Assembly: GCF_000471905.2 (NCBI RefSeq)
Contig: NW_006498435.1
Coordinates: 2,831,570-2,895,569 of the forward strand
DNA: 64,000 nt
Direction: 5' to 3'
DNA from: Amborella trichopoda
Taxonomy: Eukaryota; Streptophyta; Magnoliopsida; Amborellales; Amborellaceae
The number at the start of each line of letters is the position of its first letter. Positions within the stretch are counted from its first letter, which is position 1. This document shows, in pieces, positions 23,078 through 35,045 of the stretch. Both the position numbers and the translations under genes were made by a program. Below the pieces are notes generated by a model, which was given only the letters and a program-made list of their open reading frames with translations, was not told the DNA's origin and searched no databases.

Positions 23078-24151
23078 TTAATTGCACAGTGGGCTTAGTT
23101 TGGGTGATGGAAGTTGGAGGCTTGGGAGAGACTGAGTGTATGGGGTCAAAATAGTCTTAGGGAATTGGAGAATAGGTGTATTGGGATTAGGAAGGAGCCC
23201 AAGGAGCTGTAGGATAGTCAGACTAGTCATTGGAATAGGGGGCAGTGGAGGACTAGGGAAGTTTAAGGTGCCCGAATTTTGGGGTGGAAGCTGCAGCATC
23301 CTCCTTGACCTGAGATTTATCAGTCCCGTGGTGGGTATTGCTCCTGAAATTTGCACCATGTGGCAAGTTCCCTGAGAATACAAGCTTTGTCCTCTTGATT
23401 CCCTCAACCTTTGCTAGAAGTCAGGCTCAGGGGACCACTGGGGCTTCTTTGGCTTCGACTTCTTATGCTTCTTTGATGAAGGTGTCTCTGCCTTGGCTTT
23501 AGCTGCCAGGGCATCAGCAACTGTTAAGAATCCTGCTGCATATGCCAAGGTCTTTCTCAATCGCTTTCGCTGCCTCCTGCTTATAATGATCCCTTCAACA
23601 TCCCGGTCGAGAGCCTCGAAGTCTTGGCACATCAAGGTCGTATCTATAAAAGACATAAGAGAATGAGAAGGAGAAGCAGGAGAAGAAGGCGAAAAAGGTG
23701 GGAGACTTTTAAGGTCGTTCCCCCCATCAGATCGATCTGGACAGCTTTTTATGTCATCACAGGATTGGATGGGTGCAGCAGATATTTTAGGTCTTTCCCT
23801 AGGTCAGACCGTTGGGGAGTGCTTTTAACGTCATCACCCTCATCGGACGTTTGCTGTGTGGAAGATGTCATGGGGACGTCTTCTTGACAGGATGAATAAG
23901 GAAAAAGGATCGTGTCGTGGATGAAGTCCAAAAAAGTTGGCAATGGGGGAAGGGACCTGAGAAATTCCTGCTCGACTATGGGTTGAGTGGTCTTGTTTCT
24001 CCGAGGAGTAGCCCTTGGTGCCGATTTTTCGAGGTAATGTGTGATTCGTCCGGTCGAGCTGGCGAACAGCCTTAGCTTGACGAACTGCTTCTGGCCTCAA
24101 AGACTTGAGTCTGCTTTGGCCATGGTAGATAATCAATGGCTTGGAAGTCAA
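23078..24151 (-). pseudogene. Variable gag-protease linker of element B
   Basis: Three short minus-strand frames lie end to end: a segment around 24151-23840, a basic one at 23656-23414 (ISRRQRKRLRKTLAYAAGF, then KKHKKSKPKKP), and a Pro-rich one at 23407-23078. Such a low-complexity, basic then proline-rich linker sits between gag and protease in Tat polyproteins. Assignment is by position more than by sequence. Confidence 0.45.
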
Positions 24152-24309
24152 GGGTTCCGTAGAGTCTGAGTCTTAATGGGAAGGTCCGGCCTTGTGAGAT
24201 CTTCTTGCCCCAATGAGGAAGAGATTTGGGGATCACTTACAGGAAGATTGTATAATTCTTGATACTCCTACATCTTCTTTGCGAATATGTCAAGGAAAAT
24301 TGTGCACTC

Positions 24310-26537
24310 TGACAAGTAATGACCTCTTATCTGATGATATGGACATCAACGATCTTCAGTCCCCTTAACAAGGCAAAGGGGTTGCCTCGCCTGCTTCGGT
24401 GTGATTATGCCTTCCTGAAGCATTATAATGAAGAAGGTGTAGAGAATTCCAGGCACCTCATTCTCCTCTTGGGTGGTTCCAACATGGGAGGCCTCAGCTG
24501 CCCCGAAGGCCTTCATTAGGTCTTCAAGCATTATCTGATCCTTCTAAATCAGGGCCTCAATGATGTCCTTCAACGTCTAGCAGTCATCCGTAGGATGATT
24601 AATCCTCCGATGGTAAGTACAATTATTCGCCTGATCGTCAAGGCCAGATTGCTCGGGGAACTTGGTTTCTAGAAGTTCGTTCATATTCTGCTCCAAAAAT
24701 AACAGGAACATCGCAGGGACCCATTCCTTCTCTAAGGGATAGACCTTATTCCTATGCCTGGAGAGAGAATCATTCTGATCAAAGTTGGCCAGTGGAGGTA
24801 CCCTATTGTACGATGGTTGTTGCTTGTTAGCCTAGAGTGTTATTGTTGTCGCGGTTACCCCTTTAGAGAGGTTCAGAGTTTGGGGGGAAGCATTCTTTGA
24901 ATCAGTGACGATGACGGTTGCACCGATTACCCCTTTCTGTTGGCTGCCCTGTGTGTTATTCAGAGAGCTACCATTGCCCCGGTTATTTGCTGAACTTGTA
25001 GACTGCTGCCATGTCACACCATCATGGCGTGACAAAATTTCTATGCGAACTGATTTAGAGATTAACTCTGACATGGAGGTCTGATTGGAGGCCTAGACAT
25101 GTAGAGCAATTTCAGGTCGCATATTCCGCACGCAAGTTTGGACTGCTTCCTTCTCAGACATAGGATGAGGATCACATGAACAAGCTTGTTCATGTGATCC
25201 TCCTGCGCATCACTGGGCTAGCTTATGACCATTACACTAACCGTTTCTTTAGGAAGGTCAACCTTAGTGGCGATAGAAGGTTTGCGAGCTTGACGGGTCG
25301 GACATGGTAGATCAGTCAGTAAGGGCTCAGCATGCCCTGATTGAACTCGGCGTTTGTATTTAAATTGCGTTTGGATCGGTTCTCGACGGTCTTGAGACCA
25401 TGTTTATTGAGTGGCTGGGTCTCCTTCTATGACAGTAACCACAGCATAAGTCTCATAAGGTTCTTCTTTAGGCTTCATCGTTTGAAGGCGGTAGAAGGGA
25501 TTCAGGTGAAGCGGTCGTCAAAATTGGTTGTCTTGACTGCCTTGGTCACCCCCCCAGTCAAAATTTGTAGACCTCTATCACTTTTAGCCTTGAGGTTTTG
25601 ATGGATCTCTTGGTAGAACTGTGATCTAGATTGCAGTTGGTCAACCCTTCTTGCACAGGAGAGAGCTGTCTCCATCAGGTGTGGCAAAGGATGAGGGCCA
25701 GGAACTGGAGTCGTCTTAGGCCGGGGTGGATGAAGGACTCGATCTTCTGTGAGGTCCATGCCCCAAGCTCTCTTATGAGCTCCAGAGACACGACCAAAGT
25801 GTTGGGGCAGGTTCAGGATGGTACTCTTGGGGAAAACCTTAAAGTACTAAGGCTGAAGGTGCTTTCTTGATGAAGAAGGAGCAAGCGGGAGCAGGGTGAC
25901 TCATAAGGAGTCCTGAGTCGAGGACGAGGGGAAGCTTGAGATGGCGACGTGTGTGTGCCCCTTGAAGAACGATCTTGAGGGACTTGGGGGTTCACTCAGG
26001 CTCGTGCAGGTGAGCTGGCCTTAAGAGGCCAAGAACTACGAGTAGGTGTCTGTAAGAGAACAGGTGCAGGCCTGCCCCTTAAGGATGTGCTTGTGTGTGC
26101 ATGGGAGGAGGACTAGGAGGTCGTCTCCTGTGTACTTGGGTTGGCGCAATAATGGCGTTGCCTGGAGTAGTGAGATGCACATAAGTGGCATGTGGAGGAT
26201 CTAGCCTCACAAGGTTCGATCCTGGACACAGACTTGAGGTAACATAAGGGTTTCCCCAAAGTGTGACTCGAGTGGGTGACCCATGAGTCTTGTGGTGTGT
26301 GTAAGGGGTGGAGACTATGGGGTTTCCGCCTCTCTGTGTTGAGCCTCTAGGGATAGAGACCCCTGGTGTAGGAATGTGGGGAGTAGCCTTATGGAGACCC
26401 TTAGAAGCAATGACAACTCGCTTGCCTTTTGTAGAAAGGGATTGGGCAGCCTTCCGGTGTACCTCATAAACATGACCGGTAAATGACTTACTGGTCGCTG
26501 GGTGCATGCGATGTGGGGCAACATAAGTGCCGCCCAT
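24310..26537 (-). pseudogene. Gag of element B (degenerate)
   Basis: The likely start is ATG at 26535-26537 (MGGTYVAPHRMHPAT). The N-terminal 150 residues (HRKAAQSLSTKGKR, HKATPHIPTPG) match element D from 62941. Further down, LKAKSDRGLQILTGGVTKAV (about 25560) matches KRGLQLLTREAPKVVEV near the window end in D. The gag C-terminus shows a zinc-knuckle-like CTYHRRINHPTDDC (about 24620-24580) followed by a stop and TLKDIIEALIQKDQIM. Stops occur near 26078, 25810, 25500 and 24830, and a 36-bp palindrome lies at 25167. It would form the capsid of virus-like particles if intact. Confidence 0.7.
25167..25202. repeat. Perfect 36-bp palindrome in gag
   Basis: GAGGATCACATGAACAAG is followed immediately by its exact reverse complement, with a HindIII-type AAGCTT centre and no loop. 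It lies inside the gag remnant of element B. Confidence 0.97.
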
Positions 26538-26847
26538 GCAAAGCACCTTGGTGGAATTTCCACTAGAGCGAAGAGATGGAGAGTGAGGGACCATCAAGTC
26601 CCTTCTCACACCGGTCCAGGTTAATACCTGGGAGCTAGACAAGGGATCTTTGCTCAAGAGGATTTTCGGGAACGAAGTCGAAGGACCTCGTTCCCTAAGG
26701 ATACTTTCGAATAAAGGGATAAGAAAATCCCCGATCTGGAAGAATGGGATACAAAACCCAGCAGCCATTAGTGAATGTGAAAAGATGATGAAAGTAGATA
26801 AAGAAGAAACTAACCAAATAAGAACGATCCGACTAAGGGGTAGTAAG

Positions 26848-26864
26848 TCCCCAGTGGAGTCGCA
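26848..26864 (-). other. Primer binding site of element B
   Basis: Minus-strand TGCGACTCCACTGGGGA lies a few bases inside the 5' LTR. Its counterpart in element D is TGGTGACTCCATTGGGGA (62630-62647). Tat/Ogre elements are reported to prime from tRNA-Arg; I have not verified the tRNA. Confidence 0.75.
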
Positions 26865-26868
26865 AAGT

Positions 26869-29688
26869 TGGTTAGGTGCCTTGATCTCGCCCTTCGGATC
26901 CTGGAGGATCAGGCGGCACATGTCTCAAGTTTCGAGGAAGACCTAAGATGTTTGTGAGATCGCTCCCTCGAAAACCTCGTTTGAAAACGAGGGCAGGTGT
27001 TACCAACCAATGAGAGAGGAATTTAAAAGGTAGGTTCGAGACTTACTCGGGCTGACTCTCGCGGGTGCCCTCTTAGATCGTGAAGCAAGCCCCCCAATAA
27101 TAAAATTGGTTCGAAATTGCCTCCCTTAGCTCGTATTTTTCTTATTTTTTGCAATCACAAATATATATAGTAAACGTTACGGGACAGGTGGGTCAGTCCT
27201 CACCCTTTTTCCTCTCTGATGAATGTACACCAGCATGCGCATTCAAGAAAAAGAAAGAAAGATGGGGGGCAGAGAAGAATTCAACCAAGCGAGAGGATCA
27301 GAGTAACGACTAAGCTAATGGATAATTGGTCTAATGAGGTAGTAAAATGGGCTCGATAACTAAGACTAACTCACGGTATCACTACTAGACGTTATTACCG
27401 ATATTGACTAGCTAGGCACGATGGTCAATCTGTCGTGGAAGTAAAGGGGGCCAAGTGATCTAGGCACAACGACATTACGGCTAGACGACAAGACTACCAT
27501 GGGAGGCTAACCTCAATCCCTTTTAGTCGAACAAGAGAGTAGCAGAGTAGGGGTTAAAAAGAAGAAGGGAACAGATAGAATGAAAGAGAAGAAGGGAACA
27601 GATAGAATGAAAGAGAAGAAGGAAGAGAAAATGCAATCAACGCTAGACATTGCCGACTGTATCAGAAGATGGGAGAAAGAGGAAAAGAACCAACTGGCGC
27701 TAGGTCTCGCCAACTGACAGAAGAAGAGAGAGAGAAAGCAACCGACGCTAGATCTAGCCAGTTGACAGGAGAAGAGAGAGAAAACCAACCGGCACTGCGT
27801 CTCACCGACTAATAGAAGAGAAGAGAGAAGACCAACTGTCGCTGGGTTTAGCCAATTGATGGAAGAGAAGAGCGAAGACCAACAGGTGCTGGGTCTCGCT
27901 GATTGATAGAAGCGAAGAGCGAAGACCAACTGGCACTGGGTCTCACCGGATGATAGAAGAGAAGAGAGAAGACCAACGGGCACTGGGTCTTGCCAACTAA
28001 TATAAGAGAAGAGAGAAGACCAACCGGCACTAGGTCTCTTCGACAGAGAGAAGAAGGAAGACCATCCGACGTTAGGTTTCGCCAGTTGACATAAGAGGTT
28101 AGACAAGATAGAGACGAATAGAGATAAAGAGAGGGAAAGAGAGAGATAGAGAGAAAGAGAGAGAAGAGAGAGAGGGGAGAGAGATCAAAGAGAGAGAGGG
28201 GAGAGAGAGGGGAGGAGAGAGAAAACTACCTGCTCGAAGGGTACCGACCCTTTTCTCTCTCTCCTCTCTCCTCTCTCTCTCCAAGACGTACTCACATGCT
28301 CATGAAACAATGAAAATTTCATTGAATTCTCCAAGAATGAATCGAGTGTCTTTTTTTTTATCTGTCCCAAGCTCTTTTTACAATGAGGCAGTGCTTGTTT
28401 ATAAAGAGTTGTGCTCAAACATGAGTGGAGTGTTCAAAATTAGACCTAGTTGCTGAAAATTAAGATTTAATTGAATGAAAAGAAACTCTAAAATTGTTGC
28501 AAAAGGAATGTTTTGCCCTGTTTAACAATGTATGGAATTCCAGAATAGTCCCTGTGGCTGCCCGAGAACTTGCGTGATCTTTTGTGGCTGACTTGGCGTT
28601 GTTATGATGCTCGTCTGATCGAAAGATTTTTGTTTTCTTGTTGGGCTCGACATGGTGATCGTTTTGATACCAACTTCGACCCATGAATCATGTTTTTGAG
28701 TCATGATCATGAGACTTGAAATTTGTTTGAATCTTGAAAATATCGAATCGATAGCACAGTCTTTCCTTAATTTTTTTTCTGTGATTTCTTCATCGTAGCA
28801 TACTAAGCATTTCATCACGATCGCATGGCAACAAACAGAACGCGATTTGGAGCCTGAACAAAGATTTTGTAACTTTTGAGTTTTGGCCGAAACCTAGAAT
28901 CCGACGGTCGAAATTTCTGTAACTTCATCGGCTTCATGCATGAAATCTGACCATCCATCATGTACGAAGTTCAGACCAATGATAGTCCTAGACCTTACGC
29001 ACACAATGGAATTGGTTTTGCATTGATCCGTGGGACGACCGTCATGATCTGGTCCATCGAGCGAGGCATGTCGCTGCTGAATTTTTTGCAATTTCTTCAT
29101 GGATCGACAACTTTTCTCTAGCTTTCTCCCAGCTCGGACATTGTCATGGGGCGTACCACATATTGGATTGTTGTCTTGATGATATGAATACGCTCAAGTG
29201 ATCCGACTTGGAACGAGTGTGTTACGGGCCCCGAAAGCGACTACCTGTGACTGTAAAAACAGCCACCTTTAATGGTGTAGTGAGGCCACACGGGAATAGT
29301 GTACGACCACTCCTGTTTCAATGTTTACTCATATCTTTGTTCTTGACTGTCCAATTAATCTGAAACATGGCCCATAGAGGTTTTTTACCCTGCCGAATAT
29401 AATGGTAGTGGTTCCACAGTAATTTGAGACAATAAAAATGTAGCTCCAGTTGTAGGGTCCATTTCATGGTGCTAGACGCCAATTTTTTGAAAACTGTTTC
29501 TGTGTGCTTGCTTCCTTATACATGTCTGATCGTGATGAAACTTAGCAGGTGGTCTTTTGAAGTGCTGATGACGATCTTAAGCAATTCTAGAGCCATTATG
29601 AAACTGTCAGGAATTTTCCACTGTTTTGTAGACTTTATTGGCCTGCTTCCTACCAGGGACCAAGGTGCTGAAAAATACATTCAAACCA
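26869..29688 (-). repeat. 5' LTR of element B
   Basis: 2820 bp, homologous along its length to 10200-13498 and inverted to 59756-62626. The left edge TGGTTAGGTGCC sits next to the PBS and the right edge is CAAACCA. It holds the 27690-28090 tandem array, a GAGA-rich run (28090-28240) and a TATA-like TTTATAAAC. Differences from the 3' LTR are frequent, including several indels, so the insertion is not recent. Confidence 0.85.
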
Positions 29689-29692
29689 TCGT

Positions 29693-32327
29693 CTCGTTCA
29701 TTTACTCTAGTGCTTGCAATGTGAACTCAAAAGTACTCCTCTACAATGGTGCCCTCGAATAGGGACTGACTGGCGAATGAAGAATGACGAAGAAGGGATG
29801 ACATAGGTCCCTATCCATGCAAACGCTATGAAACTGATCAAAGGGACTAAAGAGTCAAAAATCTTTCGACTACCAACTCAAGATGACTCCACTTGAGTGA
29901 GTGATAGCAAGAGCGTGTATATCTTTCGTGACTCAACACCACTATACGGAGAGGAAGTTAGAGTCGTGATCTGAGTGTTGAGACTCTTGAGACTCCTCTA
30001 GGAGGTATCAAATTGAGCGTGTGGTGGATAGCGTGAGGTATCAAATAGAAGAAGAAATGGAGAAAATGAAGGGCAGAAAGGAGTTATAGGAAGCTGAGGT
30101 TGGGCATTATCGCAGCTCAATACGAAACAACGAGCGATATAAGAGATAAGGAGTGAGACAATAGATCTGCTATTGTCACACTCAAAGTTAGGATGTGAAG
30201 AGGAAAAGAGGAGAGAATGACAAAACGGCAAATTTGTTGTGGTTCTGAGTTGCTAGGAAGAGAAGACGAGCACATAGAGAGATGGGGTTGTAGGTACTAT
30301 GGCTTCGAAACTAGTCACACGGTAAAAGAGAGAAAGGACACAAAGAGAAAGACTGGATCGTAGGTTTGCTATGGTTCCGAGTTGCTGCGCGAGGCAAAAT
30401 AAAGAGAGACACAAAGATAAAGACGAGGTCGTAGGTGCTGTGTCTCCGAAACTTATCACGCGGAAAGAGAGAGAAAGGCACAGAGAGAAAGATGGGACTG
30501 CATGTTTGTTGCAGTTTCAAGTTACTCTGTGAGGCAAAAGAGAGAGAGATGGGATCGCTGGTGCTTTGGCTCCGAAACTTATCACTCAATAAAAGAGAGA
30601 AAGGCACAGAGAGAAAGATGGGACTGTAGGTTTGCTGCGGTTCTGAGTTACTGTGCGAGGCAAGACGATGTAGAGAGAGGAAGAAATGGGAAAGAAGAGA
30701 AAGAGAGGAGAGAGGGTGGACTTGAGACGTAACTTAGCCTGAGCACGCCGCTTTAACCTCTTTGTTTCCACACAAGAGAAAAAGAACAGTTAGCCACGAG
30801 CCATGGTTGGTGCACGTGGACCACTGGGCAGGCTAGGGGGATAGGCTAAGGGTAAATTCTCTGTTTAAAAGTTTTCTCTCTACTGGCCATTGGATCCAAT
30901 AATTTGAAGCAAAGCTGAGTAAATGCAAGCTAATACCTCAATTTCATTAACTAATAATCTATCTTTTTTACAATTGACCTAAGCTTGTTTATATATAGCA
31001 ACCCCCAAACATGGGTGGAACACTCAAAACTAAGCTAAATTGCTGAAAATTACACATTAATTGAATTAAAATAAATTCCCATTTTTGGACAGAATGACCA
31101 AAATACCCTTTAAATTTTATGGGCTAATGATGGAACCATCCCTACTCGAGGGACCTCTCGCCATTGTTAGACTTCGGGAGCTTTTTCGAACTCTTGTGGT
31201 AGTGGTTGGGATGATCCATTTTAGTAGAATTGATGCTTGATCCGTTCTAAACATTTTGATGTCCTTTGATCTCCTTGAAATGAACTTTTCCTGAATGGTA
31301 AAAATCTGGCCAAGTTCATTGCCTTTGATCGCCAATGTAGTGCGATCCGTGATGTTTCGAATCTGCTTTTTTATCTTGATTTGAAGAGGACATTGTCGTG
31401 ATTATTCTGCACTAGGTTTTGTCCTATTTGATCTTCATTTGAGTACATTCTAAATTTGGGAAGTCACCGAAAAATGGGATTCCAATTACCGGGAAACTCT
31501 TGCCATCTTAAACCATGAAATTCATGGTATATGTCCTTCAGTTTAACACAAAATTATACCAAATTGTACGCTTTAACGATGCGATCGCCACGGACTCACA
31601 TTTGCATCAATCCGATACCCACATCTTTGGTTATGATGTCTCGAAGTACGAGATGTCCTCTCCCCAAATTCTGATTTTCATGCTTTTGGTCCCACCTTTT
31701 CTCTTGAAGTTTTCTTGATTCGAGCCACGCCATGACGTGTCTCATATGTCAAAATGACCAAAATTGAGCTTGTTCTGATTCCAAATGAGCGAGGTATGAG
31801 CACTTGAAAATTGTCCCAAGGGGTGAAAAAAATGTTTTCAGATATGGCAACTGGTTTACTGAGGCCACATCGCAATAGTATGAAACCTACCCATTTGTAG
31901 TAATTTGAGCATAGAATAGTCATGGAAGGTCTGATTGAGCCCAAATTTGGTCCTTAGGGTTTTTCGATACTCCAAATCTGATAGCGGTGTTCTGGTATTG
32001 TTTTGAAGTGCGAAAAATAGGTATGTGGTTATGAAGTATCTTTTTAGCATGATAGGAGGTGGACTTGAGAATTGTGTTTCGCCCTGATCATGTCAAATCT
32101 CATCGGAATGTAACGAAACTTTGTGAGCATTCTTAAGGAATCCCAAACTACCCTTTTCATTCTTTTTGAGGCCATTCTAGTGTTCTTTTCAAAGTTGCCC
32201 ACATTTAAGCTTATTTTTAGGCGTTCTGTGGTCTGGCAGTGTCTTGGGCACCGACAAGGCCAGGTTTTTACTGGCTCTCTCTTTATGCAACTTAGGAATT
32301 CAAGTACGTCAAAAATTACATATAACA
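29693..32327 (-). repeat. 3' LTR of related element C (left end undefined)
   Basis: From about 30950 to 32327 the sequence parallels the B LTR at lower identity: TTGTTTATATATAGCA with CCCAAACATGGGTGGAACAC (30985-31025) aligns to 12243-12275, and GAGGCCATTCTAGTGTTCTT (about 32168) to the end of the LTR. The right edge TATAACA meets the PPT, so the LTR sense start is TGTTATATG. The left part (30240-30680) is a tandem array of about 118 bp, three copies, with alternating GGTGCT and GGTTTGC motifs. Element B was inserted at or near its left side, and the true left end was not found. Confidence 0.65.
30988..30997 (-). promoter_or_regulatory. TATA box of the element C LTR
   Basis: Minus-strand TATATATAAACAAGC, aligned with the B LTR TATA at 12244-12251. 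Confidence 0.6.
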
Positions 32328-32340
32328 ACTTGCCCCGCTG
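32328..32340 (-). other. Polypurine tract of element C
   Basis: Minus-strand CAGCGGGGCAAGT directly precedes the LTR start, as in element B. The following sequence (CTTCTCTTCGAGAAAAGCGA) also parallels B at about 13520. Confidence 0.7.
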
Positions 32341-32529
32341 AATGCTTCTCTTCGAGAAAAGCGAGAAGTGTAGTATTCGGAACAAAATTTGATGTCGAAG
32401 TTCTTCCTTCGAATCCTTACTACGACATTTTCATTGCCTCTCAAAAAAAAAAAATTCTCGATCACTGATGTCAGCACAATCCTTGAGGAGGAGATCATGC
32501 AAAGCTTCTTCCCAGAGGTGTGACCGAAT

Positions 32530-33180
32530 AGGATTCTAGTGATTGGGGGCCTTGCTTAAGGGCTTCCTTCCCAATGAAATTGGAATCTGTTTTTTTTTTT
32601 TTGGAGAGTTTGTTGATAGGGTGCCTTGTGGAAGGGCTTACCGTTCTATCTCAATAAGACCTCCTAATGGATCAACTAATGGGTTCCCTTAGTTGGCGTT
32701 TTGTCCCAATCTAGTTGGTGGGAAAGGACTGGTCTGAATTGCTCCCAGTACCTTCCGATTTTCTTTGGCTCTAAGTGGGTGCCTTGTTTGAGGGCGTTGC
32801 CCCACATCAGTGGCTTTATTTGAAACAGTTGATGGTCCTCAGTGGACTTGATCCCAGTATTGTAGGAACTTCAATTTGATTCTGGGGTCGGCAAGTGGGT
32901 GCCCTTGGTGGGCGTTTTGCTCCAATCTAGTTGCTTTATTTGCACCAGTTGAGGGTCCTTGGCAGACTTGATCCCAGTGTTGTAAGAACTTCATTTTTTG
33001 CTCTAGGGGTCGGCTTGTGGGTGGTGCCCTTAGTGGGCGTTTTGTCCCAATCTTGTTGGTGGGGAAGGGATGGTCTGGATTGCACCTAGTACATTCCAAT
33101 TTTCTTTCTGTAGATTGCTGAAGTCGTCTTTGGTTAAGGAACTGCATCAACCTGTTCATTAGTCCAACGCCCTTTTGGGT
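32530..33180. repeat. Element C tandem repeats, ~125-bp unit
   Basis: Recurring blocks AGTGGGTGCCTTGTTTGAGG, CAGTGGACTTGATCCCAGT and TTGTAGGAACTTCAATTTG recur about every 125 bp (from about 32770, 32890, 33010), with partial copies to the left. They correspond in position, not sequence, to the arrays of element B. Confidence 0.75.
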
Positions 33181-33699
33181 TTTCACCTGAACTGGGTAGG
33201 AGTGGTGCCACAATAATGGTTTTCACCAACTCCTATTCAACTAAGGTCGCGTCCACTTCTGATTTTTGTTTTTACTCATGGCGCCCTTTTGCATTGCACC
33301 ATACCCGGTTTTCATTTTCATGACTCTCTTACTCATGGCTTCATGGCCATGCCCATCTTTCATTTTTACTCATGGAGCCCTTGTGGGTTTCACCATGATA
33401 ATTTTTTTTTTTTTTCCTTGGCCATTTTACCCATACTTTCATGCACCTAAAACCTCTTTCTTACTCATGATGATTCTTATCGAGTGTTCATCATGCCTAG
33501 CTCAAGGATCCTTCTTCCTTGACGATGTATAGGTCAGAGGGATCTTGTTTGCATAAGGCTCCCAGGGTTTGCAGGTACCCTAGGTGAGCTGTAAGAGAAT
33601 GGAGGTGTGACGTAGCTGTGTGTTTGTTCGGGAAGACACACCAGAGCCACAACATGTGTGTGTGAGCGAAGAGCTGGAGAAAGCTCTTTTGAACGGAGC

Positions 33700-33885
33700 C
33701 GTGTTTCCTGTGACAGACCCGCGAGCAGATGAAGTGTTGTCAGGAAGGTGAAGCGTTTCTGTGACAAAATCGTGAGCAGATGGATTGTTGCTAGGAAGGC
33801 GAAACATTTATGTTATGGAACCGTGAGCAGATGAAGCATTGCCAGGAATGTGACATGTTTCTATGACAGACCCGAGGATAGAAAC
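33700..33885. repeat. Element C tandem repeat, ~57-bp unit, 3 copies
   Basis: Units contain GTGAGCAGATGAAGCATTGC followed by CAGGAATGTGACATGTTTCT. The array stops five bases before the TATA box at 33890. Confidence 0.8.
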
Positions 33886-33889
33886 GGCC

Positions 33890-33897
33890 TATAAAAG
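33890..33897 (+). promoter_or_regulatory. TATA box of the antisense unit in element C
   Basis: TATAAAAG in GGCCTATAAAAGCAGG, followed by a pyrimidine- and GAGA-rich leader and an ATG at 34031. Same layout as 16986 in element B. Confidence 0.55.
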
Positions 33898-34030
33898 CAG
33901 GCGTAGAGGTAGAGAGAATGGCATTCTTTTACCCTTCGAGAAATTTCTTACCTCTTTGGCTTCCCCGCTTTCCTTCTAGAGAGAGAGAGAAGAGATTTTC
34001 CTCTTTTTTGGAGTGTTTGCCTGTGACGCC

Positions 34031-34396
34031 ATGGCTTCTGCTGGTACCAGGGTTCGAGCTTCAAAAGGTACTTTTTCAACTTTTTCTTCTTTTTACCTTT
34101 TGTGTTTAGTAAAAATATCTCACAGTTTCCCCTTTGTCTCTTTGGCTTTCTTTTGCTCATGGTCTTTAGATTTAGGTGTGATGAACACCTTATTGCTCTT
34201 TTAGTCATCCCTTTCCTCTATTTTCGATGTCTTGGATATCTTTTGAATTATTCTGCATTCTTTTACAGCGCATCAAAGTATCACCTTTGTGGGTGAAGAT
34301 GTTCATCCTCAAAAAGGTGCTGATGATGATCGTATGATCAATGGTGAGCTCGTGCCTCCAGATCTTCGAGATTGGTTTGAGATGCGGAAAACATAG
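34031..34396 (+). pseudogene. Start of antisense gene in element C, with possible intron
   Basis: An ATG (MASAGTRVRASK) opens a short frame. GT at 34068 and a polypyrimidine-rich AG at 34268 bound a 201-bp T-rich stretch whose removal joins the frames in phase: the next 42 codons (HQSITFVGEDVHPQ, later DLRDWFEMRK) stay open to a TAG at 34394-34396. This fits a two-exon gene with an early stop. The N-terminus (MAS, Ser/basic) resembles the start of the B antisense ORF only loosely, and no PMD core is seen before homology is lost near 34960. Confidence 0.4.
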
Positions 34397-34985
34397 TCTA
34401 AGGCTATACACCAGATTTTAAGTTCATCAAACCTGAACCCAATCTTGTCCATTCGAAGATGATGACGAGTGATGGTGATTGTTGCTGGTTTGTAATCCTT
34501 TTCATGGTGGTTTCACGCCTGAATGATTTAGGCAACTTCAATGCTTATCGCTTGGACGGATTGCCAATATGTCCAGCAGGTGATCATCTGCTCGGATCTG
34601 TGCTTGTTCCCTTAACTACCATCTAGTTCTTTTTCATGAACCAATGGTAAGAAGAAGACAGTGGTTTTTTCTAGGGTTTCCAAGTAGTCTTTGAAAATAA
34701 AAATATCGTTCTCTTGAAGAGAGCATAGTTTTGAAAGGAGGCAACGTATTTGGATGTCGTATCCCTGGATGGGAGCCTTATTTAGAGCAAATTTATCTCT
34801 TTGTAGCTACTGATAATTGTAACCTTAGTTTTGTGATGAAATGAATCTTCCTTTAACTTGATTGCTCTTTTCTTGGTTTGTGACTTGTACTCCTTCTTTC
34901 TCATGGTCTGCCTTCTCTTCTCTTTCTCTGTGATTAGTCCTTATCTCATTTGAAAGTGGGGGTGAGGAATGGACCAGGGGACTTA
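34397..34985. other. Unassigned tail of element C
   Basis: Short plus-strand frames (VVSRLNDLGNFNAYRLDGL near 34510) suggest more decayed antisense-gene sequence. No family recognised. Foldback MITE sequence begins after about 34985. Confidence 0.3.
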
Positions 34986-35045
34986 CTTTTTCCTATTCGA
35001 CTTTTGGCTTTTGTGGCTCGAATTCCCTCTCTGTTTTCCACCCAA

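Larger units (their letters stand above)
10200..29688 (-). mobile_element. Ty3/gypsy element B, Tat lineage, gag-protease only, with antisense PMD gene
   Basis: A complete LTR-to-LTR unit on the minus strand. The 5' LTR is 26869-29688, PBS 26848-26864, gag and protease region 26537-22178, antisense (plus) gene 17636-21284, tandem arrays 13769-17590, PPT 13499-13511 and 3' LTR 10200-13498. The LTR ends are TGG and ACCA. The flanking bases TCGT (10196-10199 and 29689-29692) match as a 4-bp target duplication, or ATCGT if one terminal base is allowed to overlap. RT, RNase H and integrase are absent between the protease remnant and the antisense gene, so it would depend on a helper element. Stops and LTR divergence show it is old. 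Confidence 0.8.

Noticed and set aside
27513..28106. 197-residue minus-strand frame with repeated Ser/Trp motifs
   Set aside because: It is the tandem array of the B 5' LTR read in an open phase, with counterparts in the 3' LTR in different phases.
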